This document shows, piece by piece, positions 19,034 to 31,166 of a DNA stretch of 64,000 bases. The notes under the pieces were generated by a model, which was not told the DNA's origin, ran no database searches, and worked only from the letters and a program-made list of their open reading frames with translations. The DNA comes from Hemibagrus wyckioides (Eukaryota > Chordata > Actinopteri > Siluriformes > Bagridae), in NCBI RefSeq assembly GCF_019097595.1, contig NC_080731.1:17447071-17511070 (forward strand), written 5' to 3'. A program made the translations under genes and the position numbers. Each line of letters begins with the position of its first letter. The first letter of the stretch is position 1.

Positions 19034-21402
19034 ATGAAGGCGACCATACCCTTTTACACGGCCTATCTGCTGTGTTTGGTGCTCAGCGTGGTGTGTGTGG
19101 TGTTGGTCGTCCACTGGAATTTTGCCTACCGCGAGGGCTTCTCCTGGGATGGGCAAATCAAACAATTTAACTGGCATCCAGTGCTCATGGTGATCGGCCT
19201 GGTGGTGCTGTATGGAAACGGTGAGGGTGAAAAAGTGTTATTGTGAATAAGATGACGAGTGGCTGAATAAGCTATGTGTGTGTGTGTGGGAGTATCTTTT
19301 CTGACTTGTGTGTGTGTGACTTATGACTGGTTTTGTTTGTAATGGACATAAGTAATAATCTGGAGCTCATCACAGTATGCAAGTCAGTGATACAGTTTGC
19401 TAATCATATACATCATCTCTTTAATATCTCAGCTGCTGTGGTGTATCGGGTCCCACTGACCTGGACTCAGGACAAGCTGCCATGGAAGATTCTTCATGCG
19501 TGCCTCCTCCTGCTCGCGCTAATCTTCACCATCGTGGGCTTGTGCGCCGTGTTTGGCTACCACAACACCAATAAAACGCCAAACTTATACTCGCTGCACA
19601 GCTGGGTGGGAATTCTCACAAGCGCTTTGTTTGCTGCTCAGGTGCGGAAAACTATCCAGTCTTATCATCATCACGGTTTTCTAGAGAGGACAATATTAAA
19701 TACTATCTAAAGGACTTTTCCTTTAAGTGAAAGTGTGCACAATAAGTAACTATGTTACCATGGAAACAATTAAAGACCAAACAGATGAGAATTCAGCATT
19801 GCTATAGTATATTTCTCTGTTGTGTGTGTAGTGGGTTGCTGGATTCGGAGCTTTCCTCCTCCCGTGTTCCCCCCTGCCTCTGCGAGCATTTATCAAACCC
19901 ACTCACGTGTGGATGGGAGCCATTATCCTTGTCCTCAGCGTCGTGTCCTGCATCTCAGGCATCAATGAGAAGCTGTTTTTTGCACTGTAAGTCACAGACA
20001 AAACAGGACATGTCTTTAAATCAGCTAGTCAGTTGAAATCTCAGGACTGGACAGGTAATTGAATGTTGCATGATGACAGGTAGAGAGGGAGTTATTTTCC
20101 ATCTACATTTGTGCTTTTTTCACTTTCTGATTTAGTGTGACTGGCTTCCTTCTGCTCACATGGTCAGTCACCAGGTTTGTCTTAACATTTGAACGGGGAA
20201 AACCGGTGTTGTCAGATTCGCCACAGCAGAAATATGTATTTCCCCAAATCCGTACACTTTATTTCTTTGTAAATAAAAGGAAGTCATGCAGGGGGAAATC
20301 GAACCTGGACATAGCCTTGTGATTATTAACAATTCTTTGTGTGGGTTTGATTTTTTTCCTCTCTCACTACTTCCTTTTCATATACAGAGAAATAAAGCGG
20401 GTGGATTTTCATTTTCATTTACAAAGTACCAGTATATCAGATACAGAATTATAAAGTCAATTTGGATAAGTGACGAAATCATTAAATGAAAGAATAACTT
20501 TGTATTTTCTTGTATATGACAGGAGTCTTTAAAAAACTTTGATTTAGACATGCAGTTTGCACAGTGCTAAACTGGTGGACATAAACTAGACACCAAACAT
20601 GTCATGTTTAAACCTAAAACCCATTTTGAAGTTTAGTTAATGGCCAAACTGTCTTTACATGTTGTTTACAGATCCTGTGTGTCTAGAAAAGAGGAACAAT
20701 AGCTTTAAAAAGAATAACCAAGGCAAAAAAATAAATCTTTAGAATGGAAACAAAGCAAATCTTGATTAATCTCAGTATGAAAGTGGCCCAACACCAAATC
20801 TGCTCTGTTATTGGTCCGTTCTTGTAGAAAAAAGGAAACCAATAAGACGCTGCCATACAAACAGCTGCCACCGGAGGCGGTACTCGGTAATTCACTTGGC
20901 GTCGTCATTGTGGCTTTGGCACTGGTCGTCCTGAAAATCCTGTCCAATCAGACTTGGCAACGTCCTGAGCCAAGGAACGAGGAGGCGGGCTACAGGGTGA
21001 GTCTGTGTTTGTATGTGGATGTGTGTGTGTGTGTATAGATGTTTCAATTCTCATGTATATTGATACGCTTTCCTACTTAAAAACAGATTATTCACATAAA
21101 ACATGCATTAGAATTTGACATCCATGAAATTCGCCCTTAATTCAGGCAACATCACATTACGGACATCATAGTATTTAATATTTATAATGTCATGTTTGTT
21201 GTATGTTATGAGTCATGTTTATGCATCGTCCTATACTGACCAGCAGTAAGCAGTATTATATCGGTATAAAACCAGTATTATAGTTTGCATTTCAGATAGT
21301 TGCTTTTATACAAATGTAAATTTTATTTACACTTTTAGTTTTATTAACCTTCATGTTGCCTTTTTTCTTTTTTTCCAGCAACTGCCAGGTGATGACAGCT
21401 GA
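19034..21402 (+). CDS. cyb561a3: Cytochrome b561 family, CYB561A3-type (lysosomal/endosomal ascorbate-dependent reductase)
   Basis: Coding exons are 19034-19220, 19433-19641, 19832-19986, 20828-20996 and 21379-21402, giving 247 residues. The family passes electrons from cytosolic ascorbate across a membrane, here probably to reduce ferric iron in late endosomes/lysosomes. Six hydrophobic segments are visible. The four haem-ligand histidines are present: H48 (FNWHPVLM), H84 (WKILHACL), H118 (LYSLHSWVG) and H157 (KPTHVWMG). So are INEKLFF and the family-typical RPEP tail. Wording such as FNWHPVLM, KLPWK and SGINEKLFF fits CYB561A3 better than CYB561 or CYBRD1. The short C-terminus (YRQLPGDDS) lacks the PLL-type dileucine signal I associate with the mammalian protein. 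A poly(A) signal AATAAA lies near 21581. Confidence 0.9.
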
Positions 21403-21844
21403 AGTCTCAAAGCCTTTCAGTTAGCTTTGTCTGCTTTGGATCAGTTTAATGCAAAGAAACAGAGGTTTATCTGCTCAGAGCATCCTTTCTTTTCAGATTG
21501 CAGATCGTTTTTTTGTGTTTGGACATTTCTATTTCTTTTTTTATAAAGATGCAGTGCATCAAAAAGCATGTTTGTATGATAAATAAACAAACATTTAAAT
21601 ATTCAGAAATCTGTGTTGAATAATATGATATGTAAATATGGTTGTTTTGTTAATAAATAACAGGAAAAAAATGCAATTTAAAATACATAAAATAATTCTA
21701 TCTATCATTCGAACTATATGACCCATCTTTTTGTCTTTGTTCTTCAATCCGGTTCAGACCGGTTTGTTAAAGGGGAAAAAAACATTCACGTGAAGCAAAG
21801 TTTGTTATAGGACGGAGTAGGAGCACGTTGGTGTTCAAAAATAT

Positions 21845-21920
21845 CCAATAGGAAACGAGGGAAAGATTTGATCCAATCAGAGAGCGCTTGTTGTAAATTA
21901 GCATGTTTTCTGTATATATA
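21845..21920 (+). promoter_or_regulatory. Histone H2B promoter: two CCAAT boxes and TATA box
   Basis: CCAAT occurs at 21845-21849 and again in ATCCAATCAG at 21873-21877. TATATATA lies at 21913-21920, about 75 nt before the H2B start codon. Dual CCAAT plus TATA is usual for S-phase histone genes. Confidence 0.75.
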
Positions 21921-21975
21921 CTCAATTGCTCAGCGTGAATCGTACGTTAATCTATTTCTTGTTCTATAAGAGTGA

Positions 21976-22368
<393 letters not shown>

Positions 22369-22397
22369 ACACGATTGAGTGGGAAAATAGAAACAAA

Positions 22398-22413
22398 GGC
22401 TCTTTTAAGAGCC
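22398..22413 (+). terminator. Histone mRNA 3' stem-loop of H2B
   Basis: GGCTCTTTTAAGAGCC forms a 6-bp stem with a 4-nt loop, 30 nt after the stop codon, in the SLBP-binding context AAA...CGCCCA. A purine-rich downstream element (AAAATAAAGGAG) follows at about 22424, as needed for U7-directed cleavage. Confidence 0.95.
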
Positions 22414-22678
22414 GCCCAGATCAAAATAAAGGAGCTTGTTTTCGTCCTTTATTATTATTGTTAGTTTCTGGGGAAACAGGCATCATTATACATTTTGTGT
22501 TCACGGAATTAACGAGGGTGAACTTTTAACATACAATAATAATCTGTTTATGTGTGATAAAATCAATAAAAATGAACAGGAATAACAAGCGATGATAAAC
22601 TGACCAAAAAATAACAACAAATTCCCTATTCAACCTTCTTTGTTCAAGTTTGGCACCTCGCCAAACACGCAGCGCGCT

Positions 22679-22710
22679 GATTTCAACTAGGTCCGTGTCT
22701 TATGTATATA
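22679..22710 (+). promoter_or_regulatory. Histone H4 promoter: H4-specific element and TATA box
   Basis: GATTTCAACTAGGTCCG at 22679-22695 matches the vertebrate H4 'site II' type element containing the GGTCCG core bound by HiNF-P. TATGTATATA follows at 22701-22710, about 72 nt before the H4 ATG. Confidence 0.7.
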
Positions 22711-22754
22711 CTTTCCTGCTTTTACGCCACTCCTCATTTCTCCGACATACATAG

Positions 22755-23093
<339 letters not shown>

Positions 23094-23144
23094 AGACACA
23101 CTTCCGGACTTCACACTCTGAGAAAACAAACAAAAACACCCAAA

Positions 23145-23160
23145 GGCTCTTTTAAGGGCC
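23145..23160 (+). terminator. Histone mRNA 3' stem-loop of H4
   Basis: GGCTCTTTTAAGGGCC forms the standard 6-bp stem with one U-G pair and a 4-nt loop, 52 nt past the stop. The flanks (CAAA before, GCCCAA after) and a CAAAGAGC downstream element near 23175 fit histone 3'-end processing. Confidence 0.93.
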
Positions 23161-23415
23161 GCCCAATTATTCTCTCAAAGAGCAAACTCCAGATTCTGCA
23201 CTTTATTATACCTGGACTTCGTACGATCTATTTCGTGACAATAAACATGTTATTTTCATGTTCATTTATTCAAAGTAAATTATTTTTATTTATCGTGGGG
23301 TGAAAATATAAACTTACATGTTGTAACATTAAGTATGCTGTAAAGTAAGCAATTTCTATATATTATAAATAGTGATATTTATACGAAGAAAAGGTACAAA
23401 AATAAACATTACATA

Positions 23416-23464
<49 letters not shown>

Positions 23465-23520
23465 CATTAAATAGATTTACATCTACTAATTTTCAATACA
23501 GCAATGTTCGGTAGTTCTGG

Positions 23521-23581
<61 letters not shown>

Positions 23582-24096
23582 GTGTGTGTATAGTAATTAT
23601 GCAAAATGTAAGTAAGATAATTAATCGGTTAAGTACTATTATATTTGTAGTAGTTCATGATCAGATTATTGATGACCTGCAATATGTTGTTTTCTTTCTT
23701 TTTTTTAAATGCCTCTTTTTTTCTTGTACTGATGACCATAAAATAAATCATCACATTATAATTATATTAAATATACAAAATTGGTTATAAAACTGCAAAC
23801 TGAATTTCCTATGTGCATCCCAAGTCTGTACTCTCTAAGTACTAAGTACTCTCTTAGTACATAATCTAATTAAGAAGTAAAAAAACCATACTGTTTTATT
23901 TGATCCGAGATCAAATCTTTTGAGTAAACAAAAATGTCATGGCATAATTATAGCGAAAGATGTAGTAGTAGTAGCAGTAGTAGTAGTAATACTAATAATA
24001 ATAATAATAATGATAATAATAGTCCCATAGACCTTATAAGCCTGAGCAGCCTGTTAAAAACAGAAATTTATAGAAGCAACACTATATATACTATAC

Positions 24097-24160
<64 letters not shown>

Positions 24161-24960
24161 AGCTGTGTTATAAACATACTTTTTCATTTGCAATAAGTAC
24201 TCATGAACATCCCACTAGAATACTGTACATGTTCAGCTCATTAACACACTTCATAACAGGACTTGGTACAAGTTGCACTGACTACAAGACTTTTGTGGAT
24301 ATTGTTAACTAGTGTGCTTAAACTTTAACTTTTTTTTTTTTTTTTACAGCTAATAAGGCTATCACGACCCAAAATCAAAGAGAATTTTTAGTGATTCAGT
24401 TATTATTCACCATGGGCTGTATAGCGGACAAACAAAAACCTCCTCTGTAAGGACTCCTCCCTCTTGAGTAAACAAGAAGAGTAAACAACTGACCAGAGAC
24501 TGAAGAGTTTGCACCTAATGAAGAAAAATAGCTGAAACTCATTTTTTAATTTCAGTAATCATACAGACACAAAATACCTTATAGGTGGTGAAAATATCAG
24601 ATATGTTGATATATTTAACTCAGGCAATATGTGGCTATTAAGCAACTAATGTCCTTGATAATTATTTTCTTAAAGTCTTGTTAAAGATTAAAAATAAGTA
24701 TCAAGTAGGTTTAGTGGACTCTTTGTTTAATGGAAGAGCAAAACACAACGTTTTAAGTCAGAACTTTATTCCTCAGATTTACCCCATACACAGTATAGTA
24801 CACATCCCACACACTGCTAATGCTAGCATTTCCATTTCATGTTTAAAGGCAAACGACTGGGACTTTCTTAAGAACGAGACGATTTTACACGCTCGTTATT
24901 GTGTCTTTGATGGAATGTTTGGCGGAAATTAGACCCAATTAATGTTTGGTGGGATAAAGT
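23161..24960. repeat. AT-rich spacer with three long (TA)n tracts between H4 and H1
   Basis: (TA)n tracts lie at about 23420-23460, 23524-23577 and 24101-24156, with AGT/AAT trinucleotide runs at about 23960-24010. No H2A, H3 or other gene was seen in the spacer. ORFs here are low-complexity translations. Confidence 0.8.
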
Positions 24961-25235
24961 AAGACTCCATGAGATTAAGGGAGGTTGAAATGGCGACGGT
25001 GTGGAAGTGTGCTACCTTCACCGCCGAAAATGGCTTAAAATTACTCGGTATTGAGAAAAGTCCGAGTGAAACGACCGTGGGTATGTAGATTAGAGTCTTT
25101 GGTGTGTGAAATCGCTAGAAGACCTACATTATGTCATGAAATTTGTTATATAAACTTTAAAAGAATAGAGGAAGTACGGATTCCACTGCTCAGTTTCCCT
25201 GCAGATTTGGCTCCGTTTTTGTCATTTTACACAAA

Positions 25236-25295
25236 ATGGCGGGGCAAAACGAGCAAACCGAGGAGCAGCCGTGCAAACCGGGAACTCAGCTATCG
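25236..25295 (+). other. Candidate orphan first coding exon (MAGQNEQTEEQPCKPGTQLS)
   Basis: An ATG in good context (CAAAATGGCGG) is followed by 20 codons and a plausible donor, TCG|GTAAAT. The surrounding 24990-25300 is GC-rich and promoter-like. No continuation exon was identified before the H1 gene, so it may be the start of an unrelated gene, a pseudogene remnant or coincidence. Confidence 0.2.
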
Positions 25296-25363
25296 GTAAA
25301 TACTTTTTACACCGCGATTTATGGATCATTTGTTCGGAAATTACAGCGTTTCTCAAGGTAAGA

Positions 25364-25427
25364 AAACACATCTGAAGTCCACTCTCTACTGTTGGGAGCA
25401 GCCGCGCGGTCGGTTGAGTCTATAAGG
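25364..25427 (+). promoter_or_regulatory. Histone H1 promoter: AAACACA (H1 box) and TATA-like box
   Basis: AAACACA at 25364-25370 is the H1-specific upstream box. TATAAGG at 25421-25427 is about 105 nt upstream of the chosen ATG. The spacing is looser than in mammalian H1 genes. Confidence 0.55.
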
Positions 25428-25532
25428 TTCTCATCGCCCGTTTATATGTCGCCCTCAGCTGTTCGACGTAAACATTGTCACTACGTGCATTTTTTTTGGT
25501 TAACGTTAACGTCAAACTTCTCAACGAGTACA

Positions 25533-26147
25533 ATGGCAGAGACCGCGCCAGCTCCGGCAGCTTCCACAGCTAAAGCGCCTAAAAAGAAATCCGCATCAAA
25601 AGCGAAGAAGTCTGGACCGAGCGTATCAGACTTGATTCTGAAAGCTGTGTCTGCTTCTAATGAGCGCAAAGGCGTGTCTCTGGCCGCGCTGAAGAAGGCA
25701 CTCGCGGGCGGCGGATACGATGTGGAGAAAAACAACTCGCGCGTCAAGCTCGCGCTGAAGGCGCTCGTGAAGAAGGGTTCGCTCGTGCAGACCAAAGGCA
25801 CTGGAGCATCCGGCTCGTTCAAAGTGAGCAAAGGCAGCACGGTGAAGAAGCCAGCCAAAAAGACTGAAGTGAAACCCAAGAAGCCTGCACCGAAAAAGCC
25901 GGCCACTAAAGCGGTAAAGCCTAAGAAGGCACCAGCTAAGAAAGCTTCACCTAAAAAGGCGCCTAAGAAAGTGAAGAAACCTGCAGCAGCCGCGGCCAAA
26001 AAAGCCACAAAGAGCCCGAAGAAGGCGAAGAAGCCTGCGGCGAAGAAAGTGACCAAGAGCCCGAGTAAGAAGGTCAAAGCCGTGAAGCCTAAAGCAGCCA
26101 AACCCAAAGCGACTAAGGCAAAGAAGACAGCTGCCAAGAAGAAGTAA
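25533..26147 (+). CDS. h1: Linker histone H1, intronless
   Basis: The protein has 204 residues from [12 protein letters not shown] short Ala/Pro/Lys tail is followed by the winged-helix globular domain at about residues 28-102 ([52 protein letters not shown]). A long Lys/Ala/Pro tail holds SPKK-type motifs (ASPKK, KSPKK, KSPSKK), targets of cell-cycle kinases. It binds linker DNA at the nucleosome dyad. The reading frame stays open 47 codons upstream, but the ATG at 25533 (ACAATGGCA) gives the standard H1 N-terminus. It is about 2.4 kb from H4, same strand. Confidence 0.96.
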   Translation: MAETAPAPAASTAKAPKKKSASKAKKSGPSVSDLILKAVSASNERKGVSLAALKKALAGGGYDVEKNNSRVKLALKALVKKGSLVQTKGTGASGSFKVSKGSTVKKPAKKTEVKPKKPAPKKPATKAVKPKKAPAKKASPKKAPKKVKKPAAAAAKKATKSPKKAKKPAAKKVTKSPSKKVKAVKPKAAKPKATKAKKTAAKKK

Positions 26148-26180
26148 GAAACTATCCTGCTTGCAACTCCAAAACAAAAG

Positions 26181-26200
26181 GAACACTCTTTAAAGAGCCA
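26181..26200 (+). terminator. Degenerate histone 3' stem-loop after H1
   Basis: AACACTCTTTAAAGAGCCAC sits about 35 nt past the stop, where the stem-loop belongs, and keeps CTCTTTAAAGAG and the 3' AGAGCCACC half. The 5' GG of the canonical stem is replaced, leaving about 4 paired bases. Downstream AATTAAAATAC at about 26252 could allow polyadenylation instead. Confidence 0.6.
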
Positions 26201-26489
26201 CCGAGATGTCACCACAAGGGTTAAAATTTGGACTTGAGCATGCGCAGAACTAATTAAAATACTATGAACTACAGGAAGAGTGGTGCAAGCGTGCTGACGG
26301 TAGAGGAGGAACACCAGCGAGATTCCACACAGCAAAACAACCTGAACATTAGCCTTGTTTTCATCCGACTTTTTTCCACAGGAGAAACTCTTTTACATTA
26401 TTCATGGGTTTGTGAATAACTGTTTTTTAATGTCTTTCATTTTTATTCATACAAATGGCAACAACAGAGATGTTTGTTAAACTCAAATT

Positions 26490-26491
<2 letters not shown>

Positions 26492-26537
<46 letters not shown>
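26492..26537. repeat. (TA)n microsatellite followed by (TG)n
   Basis: About 22 TA dinucleotides are followed by a short TG run to 26552. No coding content. Confidence 0.9.
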
Positions 26538-26539
<2 letters not shown>

Positions 26540-26559
26540 GTGTGTGTGTGTGTAATTTT

Positions 26560-27189
26560 CCCAAAATTTAGTCATGGCATCCTTGTCTGCTCCGTCCACA
26601 CTTCCGGTAGGGAAAGTAGTGTGTTTTTTTGTTTTGTTTTGTTTTGTTTGGAAGTGTTCCCACAAACAGTTGATGAGATATTTGAGTAGAAATCTTTCTA
26701 TTGGTTTAAGTGAACTCTGAAAACACAACACACTGTCACTACCTCTGCACACTGTGCACAAATCCCATTAAGGCTTTTGTGCAGCTTTTCCAATCCCTCT
26801 TCGAGCCGCTTAGACCACAGGACCTGGATACAACAATCCTTACACTAAAATCTCCCAAGTGTACATGACATTTAAAATGTTTGACTTTTTCCATATCTCC
26901 ACCTAACCTCTTTTTTCTAATAGTCTGTGCTCATCTTAGTCCAATTTTTCCTCTCTGTTTGTGTATATAGATATATATATATACATATACCCATGGAAAC
27001 TTTCTGTAAATAGCCAGAACAAAAGATGTTAATTTATTTATTTGTGTAACAATAACGGCTTTTCTGTAGTTGTGGTATAACATGTTTCTTTCTCCTTTTT
27101 TTCATTCAAACTTTTATGCATTTATGTAAAAAAAGAAAAGAAAAGAAAAAAAAAAGCCAATTAAACGTGTGAAATCCAATATTTCTTGT
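26560..27189. other. Intergenic, no gene recognised
   Basis: Contains a (GTTTT)n tract near 26628 and A-rich stretches near 27128. No family similarity was seen. Confidence 0.5.
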
Positions 27190-27486
27190 TTGTGCAGTTA
27201 TTACAATAATATTACACTGTACTGGAGTAATACTAAATAACTATACATAAATAAATAAAAAAAAAAAGGTAATTTATCACAGTTACCACAATATTACAAT
27301 GTATTGGGGGTAATAACAAATAAATAAAATTAATGAAAGGTCATCTATCACAATTACCACAGTATTACATTGTACTGAAGTAATAATAAATAAATAAAAG
27401 ATCATCTATCACAATTAACACAATATTACACTGTACCGAAGTAATAAAAAAATAATTAAAATAAAAGATAATCTATCACAGTCATG
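27190..27486. repeat. Degenerate tandem repeat, four units of about 60-80 bp
   Basis: The phrase ATTACAxTGTACTGxAGTAATA, followed by an AAATAAATAAA run and TxATCTATCACAxTTA, recurs starting near 27200, 27283, 27357 and 27417. Unit length varies through the A-rich spacer. Confidence 0.75.
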
Positions 27487-28300
27487 TCTCTAACTATCTA
27501 AGTTATAAGGAAGGAGAGTAAGAGACCATTAGGTCCTGTAGACTGATATTCAAATAGAGTCATTTATGTTAAGTATTACTTTGAATATCTGTGTTGTATT
27601 CAAACCCCATAGATTTGATAAGATACTATCAAAGTGCCTTGTAGTGAAATATAACACACATTATGAGTAGACTTTCGTTCTTACATAAACTGCCCCGATT
27701 GTGGTTTCATTTTTTTTTAATGAGATAAATATTTGAGTTTATTTACATTTTTTTCTCCTTGGCTAGATACAGACATGGACATGGGTTTCTTTTTATGTAA
27801 AGAAGCAAGTTTCTTGAATGCAAAATACACCTCATAACATGCACTGTGGTCCTTGAACAATTGACTAGAGGTATGACTTATTCCAGTGCTCCAGAACAGC
27901 ACCCTGTGGTGTTATACGGTACTGGAGCTCTTGTCACCCTCTTGTGGTGTAAAGTGCAGGTTTGCAAAGGATTTTGGGAAACCGATGTAAAAGTCATAAA
28001 CAAAAAGGAAATCCTTGCTAGCTCTGACTTCCTGTGACACGACAGTATGAGGCATTCCTCCATGTTTAGGAGGTTCTTCGGGTTCTTAGAACTATGAGGT
28101 GCTAGCTAAAGAAAATGAGATGGAAAAAGGAATATTATCTTTACCAGTCTCTGGAGAAAGAGTTCAATGTGATGCTTGTTCTACCATTAAACAATGATTT
28201 TTCCTTCTATAGATCTTCGAGGGAGTGAGCTGTATGAGAATAGGAAAAACTTTAAAACATTGGGGCAAGATTCAGGGCTGAGAAGATTTTGTGCATATTC

Positions 28301-28780
28301 TGTGCCTTCCATAAGTATTCACCCCCGCTGATGTATAATGTTTCATGCTACTAGCTTTATCTGAATGAGATGTAACTGGGATTATACTTTATTGAACAAA
28401 TGGATGGATGAAGTCAACTTGTGTGCAGCTATTGTGGGATCATTTTCTCCAAGGTGTTTTTATTTTTTATTTATTTAATTTTTTTAAGTTCTAGAAAAGT
28501 GTTAAGTTTAGTTATCAAAGCAACCCAATCTTTAAACGTCCCACAGAGCAAAATAAATTCCCAAACATGGAAAGAAAATGGCACAAGTCTGACCGAGACG
28601 GCCGTCCAGCAAAAGTCAGTGACCCGGGTAAACAAGGGATGAGTCAAAGAAACAACCAAGAGCTATTCACAGGATAACCATAACCACAGGAGACCACAAA
28701 CTGGGAAGGAGCCTCTTGGGAGTGAAAAGAGTCAGCTTTTGGTTGTGCTGAGTGCAGTACTTTTAGAAACCACTGTTTTT
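28301..28780 (+). mobile_element. Decayed Tc1-like transposon fragment
   Basis: The start, GTGCCTTCCATAAGTATTCA, resembles an end repeat of a fish Tc1-like family. Around 28540-28640 a broken frame resembles the transposase DNA-binding region (KWHKSD, then GRPAKVSD; compare the GRP linker motif of Tc1 transposases). Stops and frameshifts are frequent, and the catalytic part is absent. Confidence 0.5.
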
Positions 28781-28966
28781 AAACAGAATCAAATATTTGT
28801 TTTCATGAAATCATGAAATGTCTCTTGAACATCACCTCATTAACCTTTTAGATGATTTAAAACATGTCTAGATTCTAGAGATGTTTATTATACATTGCAA
28901 TGCCAGCGATATCTCTACTTTCTCATCTGTGTCATGTTCCAAAAATTGCCTTTACTCCAGTTAGAC

Positions 28967-29066
28967 CAGACCTGGGCATTTTACTCCCCACAGGCCACAT
29001 CCGGTCCACTGACTACCATTCCAATTTTTCATGTGGCTCTTTTGGAAAAATAATTGCCCACCCCTG
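28967..29066. mobile_element. 100-bp hAT-type MITE with perfect 8-bp target-site duplication
   Basis: The element begins CAGACCTGGGCA and ends TTGCCCACCCCTG (reverse complement CAGGGGTGGGCAA). It is bracketed by AGTTAGAC at 28959-28966 and at 29067-29074. An 8-bp duplication and CAG...CTG ends define hAT elements. Too short to encode anything. Confidence 0.8.
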
Positions 29067-29074
29067 AGTTAGAC

Positions 29075-31040
29075 TATTGTTTTATTGTGTTAAATATCGT
29101 GGTTTAACCAATTGTATCAAGTCATTTCCTGAATTACATCATACTGCGCCATCAAGACCATATTTAATAATGAAAATTATGCTAGCATGTTATTAATAAG
29201 TAATGTACAACATTGCAATGACTTCATCGCAGTCAGCTAATGTTACTGCAAGTAGCATGCTGATTTGGCTAGCAATGTGCTTAGACTTTCAAATAAAAAG
29301 AATTAAAATATTCACAATATGATCACCACCATAATCACTGACATTTTCTTATGATATGTCAGATATTAGGTTATAGTATGTGTGTTGAATGTCTGTTTAT
29401 AAATTAGCAGGTCTAATTCAAACATAATGAGTGATAGTGATCATGAATAAAGCTAAATGTTACTAATATTCCCTGTGTGCTTGGGAAAAGAATCTACTCT
29501 GTTATTCCACTAGGGGGAAAATAGAGCAAGTAGCTTCTGACAGTGCTAAAGATATGTAATTGCCTCGAGTGACTTGCATCTTATAAAACCATAAAAGAGA
29601 AATTACTATGGAAAATGACGTAGAGGAAATAATATTTAGACAATCATATTATCCGACTGGACGATAGATAACAAGAACGGATTTCAAGTGATTATTATCA
29701 GGCACGGGATTATCCACACGGTGGCAGCACGTGCTCGTGCAGACGTTAACTGCTGTGCTGCGCGTGCCTCTGTGCACAAGATGATGTTCTAGCACGCATG
29801 TTCCCAAAACCCTGATGCGTGCAGATCCACCCACATGTCTCTCATTTGGCACAAGCACGTGCGCACTCGCTAGCTGCACGCGCACCATCTATGCTTTTCC
29901 TTAAGCCTGGCTTCTCTTCGCTGGCACTTCAGGCTGCACGTTTTGCACGTTTCCATGCTGTTAAGTGGAATTTCAGAGACGTACCGATAGAGCATCCCAG
30001 CGGGGCTTTTGTGCAGTTACAAGGAGGCGTGACTCGCTGGGGTTGCCAGATTGAGCTTAAACCCGATCATTACGTCATCAATTCGCCAGCTGGTTATATA
30101 TTGTAAATTCTTTATTAGTTCAAGCAGTACTTAAAATGCACAACATTTACTATTTATCTATTTAGCGAAATTACTATTACAGCTTCAAAGTTGATTATTT
30201 TCCTTTATTTCCATTCCATTATTTATAGCAAAAATAATATACTACTTTTTTATAGATTTATAAATACATTTAATGTTATGGAACATTCTCGAAAAGAGCT
30301 AGTTCGGCTAAATGCCCCTTGAAGTTAGTAAGACAAAAACAAACAAAAACAAATCCTGTGATGATTGTGGAATAATCCAGATAAAAGTGAGATGAATGTG
30401 AATCCAGTCAGTGAACATGAAGGGCATTACACTCTATATGTCTTTGATCCTATTTTGTACAAAAATTACACATAGTAAAAAAAAAAAATCTTAAGGTCTT
30501 AAGTAGCAGGGAAATTAGTGCCGTCCTAATAAAGGACATGGTCAAAGTTCTGTCAGTGTGAGAAATTTCTGAATGTTGTCTGAAAACCATAAATCGGAGG
30601 ACAGGATAGTATAATTCAATAAGGTTGTGATGATGATGATGATGATGATGATGGTGGTGGTGAAATTGAAAGGACAGAAACAGGATCCTTATTGCTTAAA
30701 GTTCACTTTAAGGGTTTCTGTTTATGCAAGTCTTTATTTGCCGAACTTAATTTTTCTTACTTGTAGATCTACAGATGGAATATCACATCAAATAATAATC
30801 TGACACAGACAACCAAGTGAAGATCCAGCCATGTTTTTTGAGATCATCTCGTACAGTGTTACTGATACTGAGCTTTACTCTATTGAGTAATGAAGGCTTT
30901 AAAGAGAAATGAAACAAGGTCCAAAAGGAGTTACAAAAACTTCCTTCAACCTGGCAACCCAGGACTCGGGCTGGACTGCAGACAAAAGTTGAAGGAGCTT
31001 TGGGAAACAGATGAGAGGAGACTGAAGCCACATCGGACAC
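29075..31040. other. Intergenic, no gene recognised
   Basis: Contains a CpG/CACGTG-rich stretch at about 29700-29890 and a (GAT)n(GGT)n tract at about 30629-30661. Open frames here lack family features. Confidence 0.45.
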
Positions 31041-31046
31041 AAAAGG
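30900..31046 (+). other. loxl2: Possible non-coding 5' exon of loxl2
   Basis: A purine-rich segment ends in a strong donor, AAAAGG|GTAAGT at 31046/31047. The loxl2 start exon has an acceptor 21 nt before its ATG, so an upstream untranslated exon must exist. A GC-box-bearing stretch at about 32650-32700 with a GTGAGT donor is an alternative. Confidence 0.25.
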
Positions 31047-31132
31047 GTAAGTTCAGCAAAGTGTGATTTGCTTTTCAGTGAGATGATAAAAAGAAATGTC
31101 AGTTTTTGTTTCATTTGTAGTGTAAGGATCAG

Positions 31133-31166
<34 letters not shown>

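Noticed and set aside
25392..25532. 47-codon N-terminal extension of H1
   Set aside because: It spans the TATA-like box and shows no H1 similarity; the frame is open by chance.
25481..26335. Minus-strand 284-codon ORF
   Set aside because: Antisense shadow of the Lys/Ala-rich H1 gene; it reads as Phe/Leu/Ala-rich low complexity with no domain.
29640..30110. CACGTG/CpG-rich block with an open frame, considered as a gene or promoter
   Set aside because: No splice-consistent coding similarity and no clear promoter structure; left as intergenic.
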